Source of the DNA: Chiua virens
Taxonomy: Eukaryota > Basidiomycota > Agaricomycetes > Boletales > Boletaceae
Reading direction: 5' to 3'
DNA length: 64,000 nt
Assembly (NCBI GenBank): GCA_019787685.1
Contig: JAHNUO010000048.1
Coordinates: 62,001-126,000 of the forward strand
Within the stretch, counting starts at the first letter, position 1; every line of letters starts with the position of its first letter. Positions 45,094 to 57,564 of this stretch are shown here, in pieces. Position numbers and translations under genes: made by a program. A model generated the notes under the pieces. That model had not been told where the DNA came from. It saw only the letters and a program-made list of their open reading frames with translations, and searched no databases.

Positions 45094-46662
45094 GTTTCGC
45101 TGCAAGCATGATCCTCCACCAGCCCTGGACATAGAGTCGTCAGGGTGTGTTACACACGGATGTCATCGCCCAGAGAGGCACTCCGGCTGCCATGTAGTAC
45201 TCCCTGAGCGGTGACTAGAATAACTCACAAGCGACCCTAGGATAGCCCAGACAGCTGGGACCAACGCTGCGGGATGAGTCAAAGGACAATGATCGAGGAG
45301 GATGCGAGTACGGGATGCTGACAACCCTCCCGGCGAGAAGGTATGCCGAAAAGGGTCAGATTCTACAGAAAAAAAATCCGGTCAAGAGGTGCATCGAAAA
45401 TCAAATCACATACTATGGCATATTACTGCGTTAGAGACTTGGAGTACATGCCCCATGACGTGGTAGCACCACAATAATGCCATGATGAAAGGCAAATGGG
45501 CTGTCGGATTCGATCTAGAAGCAGACCTGGGCCTGAAGAAAAGTGGTCGCAAGTGGACTGACGTGTGGATGGTAGTTAGCGCTGGCTCAGATAAATGACA
45601 TGCTTGGTAGAACCGAGTGAGAACTGCAAGTTCAAGAGATGGTGACATGACGATGACCAGGAGGTCACATCAGCAACTTGTCGGCCTGACTGTCATGTCT
45701 ACAGGACTGTGGATAGACGTGTCAAAGTCCTGGATGTACAACCGCATCACCTGTTCTCAGTCCATACGTGAGCGGAAAAAAAAAACAAACAAACAAAAAA
45801 TCAAGTCCAGTCACAATCACACCTCGATTACAACGATTATGATGTCTCATTATACATACCTCGAATTCTGACGAAGCTAGGGTTTTTGCTTTCGAAGACG
45901 ACAGACTTTGAAGGTGTGATCGAGCGAGCAAAAGAGTTGACGACAACAAACATGTCGATCAACCTCGTCATATTCAGGAAGGAGAGGTCTAGTTGAGCTG
46001 CAAGTGCAAACGATGAGAACGAAGATCCAGAGCGACATAGCAAAGAAGAAAACATATTCTTCCGATGATACCGGTACAGCGAGGGTGATGCCATATCACC
46101 AGAGAATGAGATTTCTGAGCGCTGCCGGGTCTACACGAATGTGACAACTGAAGAACGCCGCCGATGAACCTCTCAGTCCTGACGGCTTTGAATGTCGAGG
46201 ATTCAGTCTTGTGACGATCGGGACACCACCTGAAAGCGAGCGACTCATAACACACAGCCTAACTGTCATGCCTGCCAGTGGATGGGCTGTGGACCAACCG
46301 TCTGCACTGTGCAAGTCGGGTGGATTGCCTACAGACACCCACAGCTTACTGCGGTTTCTCCGGTGGACAAAAGTCTCAGGACGGCGAGGCAACGATCTGA
46401 TTTTGCAGCCATTCGTATAAATCATGGCAGTCCTGTCGATTTCGTGGTCGATGAGGATGTCGTGTACAGGATATAAATGTAGATATGACATGGTAGCAGT
46501 GATGGGACCGATGGAGCAAAGCCTTAAATCATGGACGGCGTAAGGCTCGTTGTGATCAGGGTTCACGAAGGACTTGGGTCTCTTATACTAGGGATCGTGC
46601 TGCCATCATTCGGAAAGAAAGGTTTCGTTGCAGCGTCCTGGAGCTCTCGTGGCAGACAGAGG
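45094..46662. other. Unrecognised interval inside the inverted-repeat unit
   Basis: No gene identified. On the - strand, frames at 45837-46094 (containing LDLSFLNMTRLIDMFVVVNS) and 46096-46566 look weakly protein-like but do not join cleanly and match no family I know. An A-rich tract lies at 45776-45800. Possibly a degraded gene. Confidence 0.35.
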
Positions 46663-47388
46663 ATGGAGACAGTGATGGTTAGTAGATTCACATAGCAGGT
46701 AGTTATGACTCGGACATGATGAGATGGACAGGTAGTCTCCAAGGGACAGGACGGGTAGGCAACGAGAAAGGATAGGTGTAGAACATAGGTCACAAGAAGG
46801 CTATGGGATGAAGGGAAGAAGGGAAGAATGGGTGTACTTGTATTCTAAAAAGTTATAGAAGAGTATCTGTAGAAAGGTTATGCAGTGAATGATGGGATCC
46901 TGGAGAGCTGAAATGGGAACTGGGACGATGGTTTCGATGAGACGTCAGCCCAGAAAAAAAAAGTGGCAAGTACTTGGTGTGGGTTTCGTACGCTAGTGTA
47001 CGTTTGAGGAACACAGGCATGGAGACGTTGAATGGGGATGAGGACAGAGATAGGGGTGGGGACGGGGACGGGGACGGGGACGGGGACGGGGACGGGGACG
47101 GGGATGGGAACGGGGACAGGGACAGGGACGGGGACGGGGACGGGGACGGGGACCGAGTCGAAATTAAAGTCAGACGGGGAACAGGGAAAGGAAGAAGGTC
47201 AAGAAGTGACGGCAGGGGCGGGGACCGGAGTCGATAAAAAAGCCAAAAAGGGCGACGGGGACGGGGACAGAGAGACGAACGTCGAGAAGTGACGGCAGGG
47301 GCGGGGACCGGAGTCGAAAAAAAAGCCAAAAAAGGCGACGGGGACGGGGACGGAGCGCGGTACCGGGGACGGCGACACATAGAGATAG
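46663..47388 (-). repeat. Right copy of the ~735-bp inverted repeat with hexamer minisatellite
   Basis: Reverse complement of 28536-29265 at high identity in the unique part (two visible differences over a stretch of about 100 bp compared by eye). The hexamer array here is GGGACG-type (about 47058-47155), where the left copy has mainly CTGTCC, so the arrays have diverged. Outer edge at 47388, where CTATCTCTATGTGTCGCCG begins on the - strand. Confidence 0.9.
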
Positions 47389-48668
47389 GATACACCGGCA
47401 TGCTTGTGGCGAAGCCGTTCAGGTTCCTTTCGCGCAACGACGAGTTCTCCCGCTTTAGCATTGCCTTCAAGTTTCCATCGTTCGATCTCCTCGAGCTCGA
47501 AGGGGTGAGCTGATGACATGGATTGGTTACATTCAAACTCCTTGATTCTCTCGTGAGCCGAGGCAACCTGTTGCACTGTTGTAACGTCTGAACAATGTTT
47601 ACTCCGCGAGCTCGAAAGTGAACTTACCTGCTCCCACTGTGTGGTCATCGGCAGTAGCGGGTAGGTCCAGACGAAGTTGATCGAGATCCTTGCGAGTAAC
47701 ACCGAGTTGCTCGGTCTTCGTAGCGTCCGAGTGCTTCCACTCCTCGATTTGGGCGGCGAGGTTGGAGATCGTGCGATCTTTGTCATTGCCGCAGGATACC
47801 ACGACCTTGAGTCGTTCACGGAGAGAACTGAGCTCCTTCGAGAGAATCTGATCATGTTGCTGAAGTTCGGAGATGCGAGAAGATGAAGTGAACAGCTCAT
47901 GTTTGAGTTTGCTTGACACCACATCATGAGTCTGCTTGAGTTCTTCGGTTCGAGCAGACGCGATGGAAAGGTCATGCTCAAGGAGCTTGTTCTTTCTGGC
48001 TTCAGCAGCAAACTGTTGCGTCTTCTCAGCGACTTCGCGGGTAAGCGAATAGATGTTGCGATCTTTCTGTTCCCGGAGCGATACTGCCACCTGCAACTCC
48101 TTTCGGATAGAACTAAAAGTTGTTGATAGCTTGTTCAGCTCAGTGGTTAGATCCGACGAGAAATTTTCTAGTTCGGTGTTCGAGATGGTAATGTACCCTG
48201 TATTCTTTGCGAATTTTTGCTTCCAGTGTTTCATCCGCGCGGCGATGGTGGTCGTGATAGTCCTGAAAGTGGAACCAGTTTCCTCTGTCTGCAAGGCAAT
48301 CTCGGCAGGGTTCCCCCGGAGCGATTTGAGCTCAGCCTGGAGCTGAGTGATCCGAGAGCTGGAATCGACCACCTTCTGCGAAAGTTCCTCGTTTTCCCTT
48401 TGGAGAATCATGACCCTCTCTTCAGAGCCGCGCCTGCAACCCTCGCATTCATCCGTCAACAGAGTGAACACGCGGTACTTTTCTTCACTATGCCGACGCT
48501 CCATCTGAAGAATTTGTTCTCGCACACAAACCGGCGATTTTGATGGAGTCCCGAGACATCGAGATTCCGCAGCCAACGAAACAGGTTGGATTCTCCCGGG
48601 ATGGATTGTCTCCAATGTAGGGGAGATCGTTTGGATATATTGTTGGCTTGCGGTCCATTCGGACTACT
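47389..48668 (-). pseudogene. Coiled-coil protein gene, 3' end replaced by the inverted repeat
   Basis: The main exon (47599-48615 and slightly upstream) encodes about 340 residues of nearly continuous heptads: ERVMILQRENEELSQKVVDS, ITQLQAELKSLRG, ELQVAVSLREQKDRNIYSLT, RISELQQHDQILSKELSSLR. A further exon at about 47400-47565 reads QVASAHERIKEFECNQ and LEEIERWKLEGNAKAGELVV. It then runs into the inverted repeat at 47388 (RHKHAGVS, then repeat-derived residues), so the native C-terminus is lost. The upstream exon before 48668 is uncertain, with several frames near 48660-48780. The family is not recognised; the protein would be a structural or tethering type if expressed. Confidence 0.5.
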
Positions 48669-49427
48669 AATGGAGAACGATCCCATCAGACCATTTCTCC
48701 ATTGAAACTCACGCCTCGTTACCTTAAGGCTAGGAATCCCAGCTTGCGCTGTAGCCAAGTTAACCGACGTGGCCCCCCCGCTCGTGGGTTTAGAATCGTG
48801 ATTTACATCAAGTGTTGACTGTTCTTTAATTTCTGGTGGTGCTAGCTGACGCTGAGGCGTGATTTAGAAATGTCGACCTTGTCCACGAGAAGCCTGACCG
48901 TATTCACGTACCTGATAAGCTTTTCTTGGTTGTTTCGGTTCCCTGCCCAGGGACGTCGAAGGTGGAAATAGCGAGGTGAGGAAGAGCATACCCGAAAAAC
49001 GTAACGGCACCTGGAGGAACGAAGTTGATACCGTTAGGAAGACATTCGCATTAGAAATATGGTTGATATCCCACACGCAGCTGCACGCAATCCGGAGTTG
49101 AATACGTCAATGGGCTGAGGGCTCGAAGTTAATGACACTGGCCCGATTACTATGCCAATACTAGTAAAGTTGTGATTGATCAGACTCCCAGTGGAGATAC
49201 GCAGGGTATATAATTTCGAAAATCCATTATCTTGGGATTCTGTCATCCCTTCAAGAGTCAAATCACCCAACAAGACCCCACTTATTATCGCATGGAGAAT
49301 CTATAGTCCATAAATCTAGCAGCGGGTTCAATCACTGGGCCCCGAATGAACTCGGTTATTGACACTCACCATAATACCTATAATACCTTTAATTTCTATG
49401 CTCTCACAGTGGGTATCCCTAATTTCT
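48669..49427. other. Spacer between coiled-coil and IBTK-like genes
   Basis: May include a short upstream exon of the coiled-coil gene near 48720-48780 (TAQAGIPSLKV on the - strand). Otherwise no coding sequence recognised. Includes the 3' flank of the IBTK-like gene. Confidence 0.35.
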
Positions 49428-52400
49428 CTATGACGGTCTTCGATTGCTACGCGACTGCGTCTGGTTCAACGCCCCCGATGGTCTTCTCTCTTGCGGTCTT
49501 TCTGCCTTGGGCTTGCGAGATCGCCCCTTCCCACCTTTGTCCTTGTTCTGGTGGTGCGTCCTCACGCGCAAGGTCGCCTGCTCCTGCTCCAAGGTCTCAA
49601 GCCGCACACGCTCCTCCTCTGCGGCCCACCACCGCAGGAAATCAACTTCTTGCTGGCGCGCTCGCTCCTCCTCCTGAATCTCACGCAACGACCGTTTGTC
49701 CCTGGTCGTGGACGTTGCCTCTTGCAACGCTTGCATCCGTTGTATCTCTGCAAACGGAAGCCTGGTCGAAGTCGACACTGTCGGCGCGGTGATAGGTTGT
49801 ACGGGTGGCAGTGTCCACGCACCACCCAACCTAGATTATAAACGACCATTACAACCCGAAAACGCCAATCTGCGTAGAAAAAGGCACTTACGATGGTTTC
49901 CGTGGGCTCCCAGTGCGGGTGCTGGTGGACGCAGATGTGTTCGAGGTCTGGCGAACGGGCGTGATGACAGGGCCCATGACCGGCCCCGGTGACCTTGAGC
50001 CCGGGGGTGGAGTTCGAACAGCGCCACTTGTGCGACTTGCCATCAGCGCCGGGATCGACTCTGGTTTCTGAGTCACAGAAGGGTTTGACGGGACGCGACG
50101 TGGTATTGGTGGATCGTCGGATCGCCAAGACTGTCCAGATAAACGACCTGGCCCTGGCGACACACCCGCGCCTTGCGCAGGCCTTGCAGGTACAGTACTC
50201 ACGTTTGTGTAAGCATCGCTGCCAACAGCCACCTCTGTACCCGAACCTAGGGTGCGTGTGTGTGTGTGCCTCCGACCATTCTCCGCCTCTGCCATAATCG
50301 CCTTGAGGTCCGTGCTATACCGACGTAAGAATAAAGTAGAGATATCAAAAAGTAATACTGACCGAGGCATCACCCCATTCTTCTTCCATCCCGGTTTCGC
50401 AGCTCCAGCCATTGGCATCTGCGCGAGCGTCTCCTCACTTGCACTCGTCTGCAAAGAACTCGGTTTAAGGGGAAAGCCCACATCCGCATCGTCCATGGCA
50501 AAGATTTCGTCTCCTAGCGGTGGCTGTGGTGTCGCAGATGGACGAAGCACAGGACTTGGGGTTGGCGAATATAGCCACAATTGGCGGCCAACCGTCTTCC
50601 TCGCTGAACCAGGTGCTGACGTTCGTGGTGAGTCTTTCGCAGTAAAGACTTTCTGACTGGATATAATGGGAACCGGGATATCTTGCAGCGCAAGCCAATC
50701 CTTGTGCTTCTCCAATGCTGCGTGTCCCAGCTTATCGGATCGAGACACAGGTGAGTGGGTTGCCTGCTGAGCACGCGCGTGTTCCGAGAGCTTGCGTACA
50801 ACTCGAAGATCGAGGTCGTCGAGGATCCTCGACTCGAGTAACATCTCCATATTGGCAACCATATAACCTTGGACGCGATCCGCCAGCTCGACCGCGTTGA
50901 AGTGTATGGCGTCCGTGAGTAGGCAGCATGCATTGTACGTGTTCAAATACTGGAGGATAATTCGAGAACACAACAAAACCAGCCGGTCTAGAAGCAATTC
51001 GTTCTGGTTGAGAACATATTTAATGATATTGCAGACAAGTGATGGAGGAGACCTCACCGCAGCAGATATTACGAGGAACATAAACTCGAGCAATTCATCG
51101 ACATTGCTCACGAACTCTGGAAATAGATTGACATGGCGTGTTATGAAACTCAGAGGGACTTACCAAGCATTTCGAACATAGCTTCATCGCCGAAACAGAC
51201 GAACCGCAGTACAAACTGCATGACTTGCCACTTGTGGTGTCTTAAGTCTACATCGACCACGCCCGCGTCGTCTCTCCGTTCAACGGTCCAGTCCTGATCC
51301 GAAAAAAAGGCAGAAAAGAAGTCGGATCGCGCACGAAGTACAGTGGAATGTGTATAAACAGTCTTGTCCGCCAAATGGAGTGCGACATTGGGCGCAATGG
51401 GATCTTGACAGACGTTCCGTCGCGACAAACCAGAAAGCTGCGCCTGATCGAATAGCCACTGGAAATCACTCCCAGCAGACAACTTTGCGTCTCGTTTCCC
51501 GACAGATTGCAGTGCTGATGTGAGGTGCGGAAGTTGGAGCAAGTCTGCCAGAATAGTAAGGTCCGCCTTGACTTGTGTTGCGGACACGCCGAGACGTGAA
51601 AACTGGGTCTCGAAGAAGGATTCGATACGACGATCCCAAATGGCCAGGACTTCATCTGCGTATACATAATGCAGGAGGATCAGCAAGGAAAGTGGACTTG
51701 TTCCCGTAAACTGGAGAACCGGGGAACCTGACGACGCCGACCCTGAAACGTTCGATGACATGAACGTTACGCTGACCTTGGAAGATTTGTCACGGGCGGC
51801 TCCGTGGCCACCAAGCACCTCACGAAGTGGCGCGCAACGCGCTGCAAGAATGACCCGGTGGGCGGGTATCTCGAATTCATCACCAACGCGGACGGTGAGG
51901 TCCACACCATGCTTGCTGCCCCTCACGGACGACTCCGCTTGATTGGCCTGAGCACACAGTAGACTTGTCAGCTTTGCGAGTCCGTTGATGTCGTCGAGAA
52001 TGGACGAGTCTTCAAGATCGTCATCAATATTGACGATCACGTCCAACGGCACGTTCATATCCTGCGGCACCGTAGCTTCAGAGAGGAATGGTGCGATCGC
52101 GGCCATGTCAGCAGAAAAATGTCTTCCAGAAACATTGACTGGGGTCGGTTTGTAATCGACTCGAAGAGCGCCAAACGAACCCGTGCCGTTTGCACACACA
52201 GCAACGGCTCGTTGTACATGGGCAACACGTTGAAACTTGAATGCCTTCGCCCCATTGCCCGTCGTGCCAGCCTTGAGGTTTCGAGAGCGAACAAATACAT
52301 GGCCTGACTGTGTGCACACAATCAGAGCCCCGTTTCCACCAATGTCGACATCCTAATACGGTAAAAAATTAGATCTTAGACACGACAGCGAAGTGGTAGA

Positions 52401-54313
52401 CAACGCACCCGCACACTGCTCCATTGTCTTCTCAAGGCCCACGCACGCTGGGGCTTTATCTGGCCCCTGCTACCACCAGCCGGCACTCCGGGGACACCAT
52501 CTGCTTCGGTGTTGGTCGGGAGAGCGAATGTGAATACCTCTCCATTCGAGGAGAGGGCCGCGAACGAGTCTTCACATCCGGCAAGTTTAGTGATCGCAGG
52601 TCCGCGGATAGCTTGGGGTGGTCGATATACCATCGAAATATCCGAAGGAAAAGCGCTTGGAGGGAAACTATATATAAAAGTCAGCGTATACCACAATCTA
52701 TGCAGGCAATCGTACTTTATCTTCGAAATACCACCATTCCACGCGCACACGACTTCCCCAGTGGTAAAGAGACACGCCATCGTTGTTTCCTAGATATATT
52801 GTCATTTAATTACACGACTTTAGACTTGAGAAAGTACGGACCGACATCGAAATATCGCGGATCGGTTGTGTAATGATCGATGCCTTGCGAGGAAGAACTT
52901 GAATGGGGCTCGATGTCTTGCTATATCCTAAGGATCACGCGCCGATCGTAAGCATTGGTTCGACTCGACAAGCCTTGCGCCTCCCATGAAGATCAAACTT
53001 ACCTAGTTGCCCGCCGTTTGTTCCCCATGTCCACACGTCGCTATCCGACCAACACGCGCTTGCGGTTTTGCAAGCAGCAACACCCTTGACGACCTCTTTC
53101 TTCAAATGGTTGATCTTGCGCGGCGTAGTCTGAATCGACTCATCTGCGGAACCTCCTTGGCCTGACTCAACGACGTATCCAAGCTGAGCAAATCGATTGA
53201 GTCCCCAGCTTGTGATCTCACCCGCACTCGTCAGGGCAAGTGTATGGTCTTGACCGAGGGCGACAGATACGATAGAGTGGGAGGAAAGGGCGAGCGGTGT
53301 TGGAGTATAGAGCGTGTGAGAAAATGGACCAAGGCTGAAAGGAGATGGCAGGGTTCAGGAAGCGGGATACAGGGACACAAGTAGAAACACACCGTCCGCC
53401 ACTACCGAACCCGCATAAACGAACGTTGTCCCGGGCTTCGTCTGTAAGGATCACTGTACATGTGTATGTTAGAGGTCAGGCAAGTCACACTGAGCCCTTC
53501 TTACCTGTGTGCAACTTCGACATCCTGACGCCTTGTACCTTGACGGGCCGGAACCGCTCTTCCAGGGTACGATCGGCAGGAATTGGTGTATCTTTCTTTA
53601 GAACGATAACGTGGTCTGGATGCGCTCGATCGTTACTATCTCCGAGACCCAACGCGGCATTTCTACACGTGGCAGATAACACATGGCGAGAACCGTAGCG
53701 TACATACGTCATGTCGTGTAGAATTGAGTCCTGGAATTGATTATGCGGGGGAAAGGACTCACCGATTAGCACCCCATGTCAGCAATTCGGCATAACCGTC
53801 TTTGAGCGAGGTCGGATTCGCACTTCGGACGGTTGAATTGTAGAGGTCAAAGGCCGTATAGCCTTCCATGTCCTTGGCGGACGTGTCTGTATCCGTCCGT
53901 TTGAGTAACATGATACTAGAAAAGTCAACCTCAGCGGGCCGGTCCGGCGCACGACAAAGCGAGGGCAACACCTACGCGGCCTCGATATTGCCTGCATACA
54001 TTGCACGGTGGAGGGCAGTCCAATGGTTCTCCTTGTCGACGAGGTTGACGCTGATAGCGGGGTGTGCGAGCAGCATGCGTGCATACTCCAAACTCGCAGG
54101 CTCCGTGGAGGCGCACACGAGATGCAACACGGTGCGACCGAGGTGGTCGAATGCGTTCACTTCGAGGGCGGACGCAATGTTCTTGCGTGTCCAGGACTTG
54201 CTGGCGCTTGCACTCTGACTGGCCTGGCTGGTGCCGGTTGAGCGGTCCCGCTCAAGGAGGCGCTGGAATGCCTGCTGGTTGCGAAGGGTAAAATAGACAT
54301 GGAGGAGTGTCAT
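49428..54313 (-). CDS. IBTK-like protein: ankyrin repeats, RCC1 repeats, BTB domain
   Basis: Multi-exon gene of about 1,400 residues starting MTLLHVYFTLRNQQAFQRLL (54313). Ankyrin repeats come first: NAFDHLGRTVLHLVCASTEP and NLVDKENHWTALHRAMYAGN, then KDMEGYTAFDLYN. RCC1-type blades follow: YAELLTWGANR, VALGQDHTLALTSAGEITSW, VWTWGTNGGQLG, KLAGCEDSFAALSSNGEVFT, GHVFVRSRN. Two BTB-like segments (51150-52319) are visible: DLTVRVGDEFEIPAHRVILA and VALHLADKTVYTHSTVLRAR. A Pro/Ser-rich region precedes the last exon (49428-49829), which reads LPFAEIQRMQALQEATSTTR and EVDFLRWWAAEEERVRLETL. This order matches the inhibitor-of-BTK family; fungal members are thought to act as adaptors for cullin-3 ubiquitin ligases. 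No frame break was found. A spacer of about 400 bp separates it from the downstream end of coronin. Confidence 0.85.
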
Positions 54314-54712
54314 GCAGCACTAAAGACCACAGTTGAACTGGCCTGCGTCGGAGACACTAGTGTAGTGACTCCGTGCGGACCGCGTGTGTCCAACTTCCGT
54401 GCGATGCCGATAAAACACTGACCCGGACTCTGTCGCCGCTTGTTGGTCCACTTGAATTGTCGCTATGGACGTCGTAGATGGTGACAATGGTAGTGGGTTG
54501 TACTAGGAAGGGGTTGCCATACAACCCTGTGTTATCTTGCCCGGCGCGGCATCGCACGTGTGTCGACTATTTCAGTCGTTCCCGTTCCGCACAGGCTTGC
54601 GAGCCTCGTGTACAGTCAGCAATGCAAGGCGATGCTTGCCATCCTTGTACAATTACAAGCTAAACAGTTAGGGTCGTCTGTGCCGGGTATGATTTAAATT
54701 TACTACGATTAT

Positions 54713-56661
54713 TTATCCCTCCATCAAGGTTTGTGCGGCTTTCCTTGCGTTGGCTTTCAAGCCTTCCACGTGAAGCTCGAGGTTACGAATCTTTTGTCTG
54801 GCTTCACGCAGTTCCCCATTCAGGCGTTCAACTTCCTCCTCGAGTTCAGGATTTCCCTAACGAAAGTGACTCCATCATCAACGTTCGGTCATTAAGTTAC
54901 AAGTACGCACGTGGTTATCGGGAGAATCCACAAGTGGTGTGCTGGCAGGAACCGATTCGGCCCGCACGGCTGGTATCGTCGTTGTTTTGGTCACAGTAGG
55001 AACGAACGTCGGTTCAGATAACGGCGCAAACGCTGGTATCGGTGCGGGTGCAGGTGCAGGGGGCGGGACAGAAATAGCGGCCGGCGCAGGTGGTGTGTCG
55101 CTCCCGGCAAACACGGCACCATTCTCGAGGCTGATGAGGTTTAACGGGGCTGTTTTTCCGGAGAAGAATTCTGCAGCGGTGAGGGACGGCTCCGAGGATG
55201 GCGCAGGTGGGTAGATATCCGATTGGAAAGAATCCGCCTGTGAGTTTAAACGAGTGAGCTCGACGTGCACACAAGGACACGGAGAATGAAACGTGATCTA
55301 CTTACCCTGCGAGGAACAATAAATGCAATAGGTTCCACACCGTTGCTGGTAACTTTGAAGGCTCTTGCAATTTCGCATTCGGAAACTTCCAACGCACGTC
55401 TCGGGAGGAAACACATGCCACGCTGCGGGTTTGAAGTCGAGTGTTCCGCGAGGGAGTACAACGAGTCGGACTCGTACTCATAATACCGGATGTTACCATC
55501 CCTGTCAGACACCAGTTGAGTGACAAATGCAACATCCACAGCAAAAAAAGACAGACCCCTTTCCGGCTGTCGCAGATGTGATCAGCGAACACACTCAGCG
55601 TCAGACAATAAGCAGACATACCAAGGAACAGGATACCATTGTCGCTCCAGAATGGCATAATGACACCAGCACTTTGGTCGATCGTGGTAGTTTTCACGTT
55701 TGCAAGTCCTCCTGTTTCCCAAACACTGAGCTGTCGGTCGCTCATTTTGCTGAAACCGGTAGTCGCAATGCGATCATGCTCTCCCATCCAAATCACTCTT
55801 GTTCCTTTTATACCGCCATGACCCTCTGTGACACGGACAGGATCAGCACCAGTGCGAGGATCGAAGAGACGAAGTTTCTTGTCTCTGCACGTGGTCGCAA
55901 GAATAGTCCCAGTCAGGTTGAAAGCGAAAGATTGGATGGTATCACCGTGACCATTGAGGGTGGAACGAGGACGCGACGGATCGGCTAGATCCCAGAGCTT
56001 CACAAGATGTTCTCCGGATGCAGTGGCGAGTACATTGGCGGCAGTTGGATGCCAAAGGACTTGGCCGACTTTTTTGGGGCTGACATCGACCCTGGCGACG
56101 GGCTCCAAGTCTTGCGGTTCCCAAGCGTCCGAGGACCAACCATCAAAGAGGTGATCAGGGACTTTCCAAAGGAGAGAGGTACCATCCTCGGAGGCAGAAG
56201 CGACGAGAGTGTCGTTGGCAGGAGACCAGGCAGTGTCGAGAACGGCTGCGGTGTGGGTGCGAGCGAGGGGAACAATGTCGGGGAGCTTGGAAGGTACATC
56301 GTGTGTGCTTGAACCAAACGGGGATGGCAGCGGAAGTACGGCAAAAGCACCACCACCAGATGCAGACCAGTTGATACTGATGTAGCTCTATACAAGAATG
56401 GATGAGAAGGGATCACGGTGCGTGGGTGACACTTACTGCGGACGCGGCGACAAGGTTGGTGTCCCATGCGCTGGAAGAGACTTTGACATTGTCGTAGCTG
56501 TGTTCCTTCTTGGCTGCTTGACCGAAGACGTGGCTGCGGACGCGACAATGGGGTCAGTGGACGTGGCGAAGGGTGAAGGGTGACGACGAAGACGACGACA
56601 AGATTAAGATCTGTGAGAACTGGACATACCGATACTTTGAAGCGCGCACGAATCTCGACAT
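54713..56661 (-). CDS. crn1: Coronin (actin-binding WD40 protein)
   Basis: Coronins bind F-actin and Arp2/3 at cortical patches. Start ATG at 56659-56661: MSRFVRASKYR, intron, then HVFGQAAKKEHSYDNVKVSS, the conserved coronin N-terminus. WD40 blades follow: LDTAWSPANDTLVASASEDG, VGQVLWHPTAANVLATASGE, IQSFAFNLTGTILATTCRDK, KMSDRQLSVWETGGLANVKT, GNIRYYEYE and RGMCFLPRRALEVSECEIAR. A Pro/Ala-rich linker (AAISVPPPAPAPAPIPAFAP) leads to a C-terminal coiled coil, EVERLNGELREARQKIRNLE, ending KAAQTLMEG and TAA at 54713-54715. Exons are separated by 45-70 nt introns and frames join normally. It appears intact. Confidence 0.92.
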
Positions 56662-57059
56662 CCTTCAAGGTCTGTAATGCGATCGGATGATAGTGATGAG
56701 TCTTGAGGATAACAGCTTAGGTTATAATTACATAAAATCTTGCGCGACCCACCCATGACGGAACGCGCACCAAATGAAGTCGCCATAAGGCCGTACTGTA
56801 ATTCGAAGAGCTATCACGCCTGTCTCACTGCCGAATCTGCAGGCTCTTTAATTTTCATTTTCAACCGTGCTGTGAGGACTGTCACTCCATCCTTCTTACG
56901 CCTGTCAAAAGCGATCACACCATCATACTATCGAGGTCCCATACCCATGTTTATCCCGGAAGAGGTTGTCATTCCGCACCGTTAAACGCCAGCAACGCTC
57001 GCTAGGCTGATTACTCTGTCTAGGGTCTCGCCATACTTTCTTCAGCTCCACTCTCCCTT
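56662..57059. other. Coronin upstream flank
   Basis: No coding exon recognised. Should contain the coronin promoter (- strand). Confidence 0.4.
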
Positions 57060-57564
57060 TTCATCTCCATTTGAACGGTTCGCTGTCTCCACCACTCTCA
57101 CCACCATCGCGAGTGATCTACACTCATCTCAGTTCCCCTGGGTTGGTTCTGCGTACGCTCTCACACCCCATCCAAGCACTGCCCTGTATTGGGTCATCCA
57201 GAATGCACTGTCTAGACTCGCTTTCATGTGGTTTGTTCGCTCGTTTGCCTCCGTGAGTGTCCTCTTTCCCCTCGTTCGTAGTTACATCGAACGTCATTCG
57301 TCATAGGTGTGAACCATTGAGTGCGGTTTTCGGCTTCAAGTTCCCGCATCGTTTCTCGAATCCGTTCCGCAAGAAACTGCCATCACACACGCCCTCATAC
57401 CAAAGCTCTCCATCCTTCCACCGCAGACTAGGACGGAAATCGGGATTGCATTTATGGGAAGCCTTGCGGTGGTGTGGAAATTAATGGCTGCTATTGTTGG
57501 CACAGGTATCTTGACGTCGCTGCTCATGCGCGAACTTCCGCTGCTAAACACGCTCATCGGATGA
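57060..57564 (+). pseudogene. MFS transporter pseudogene with a large internal deletion
   Basis: An N-terminal MFS block (AVSTTLTTIASDLHSSQFPW, VGSAYALT, from about 57082) is followed almost at once by late transmembrane sequence NALSRLAFMWFVRSFAS, an intron ending near 57306, and C-terminal sequence ETAITHALIPKLSILPPQTR, TEIGIAFMGSLAVVWKLMAA, ending TGA at 57562-57564. The intact transporter 1.6 kb downstream has about 350 residues between these two blocks (ATALPTIAHDLRASQFVWVG versus ARSLGVLWQVLSAICAVGG). The fragment is therefore a deleted tandem paralogue. Confidence 0.75.
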
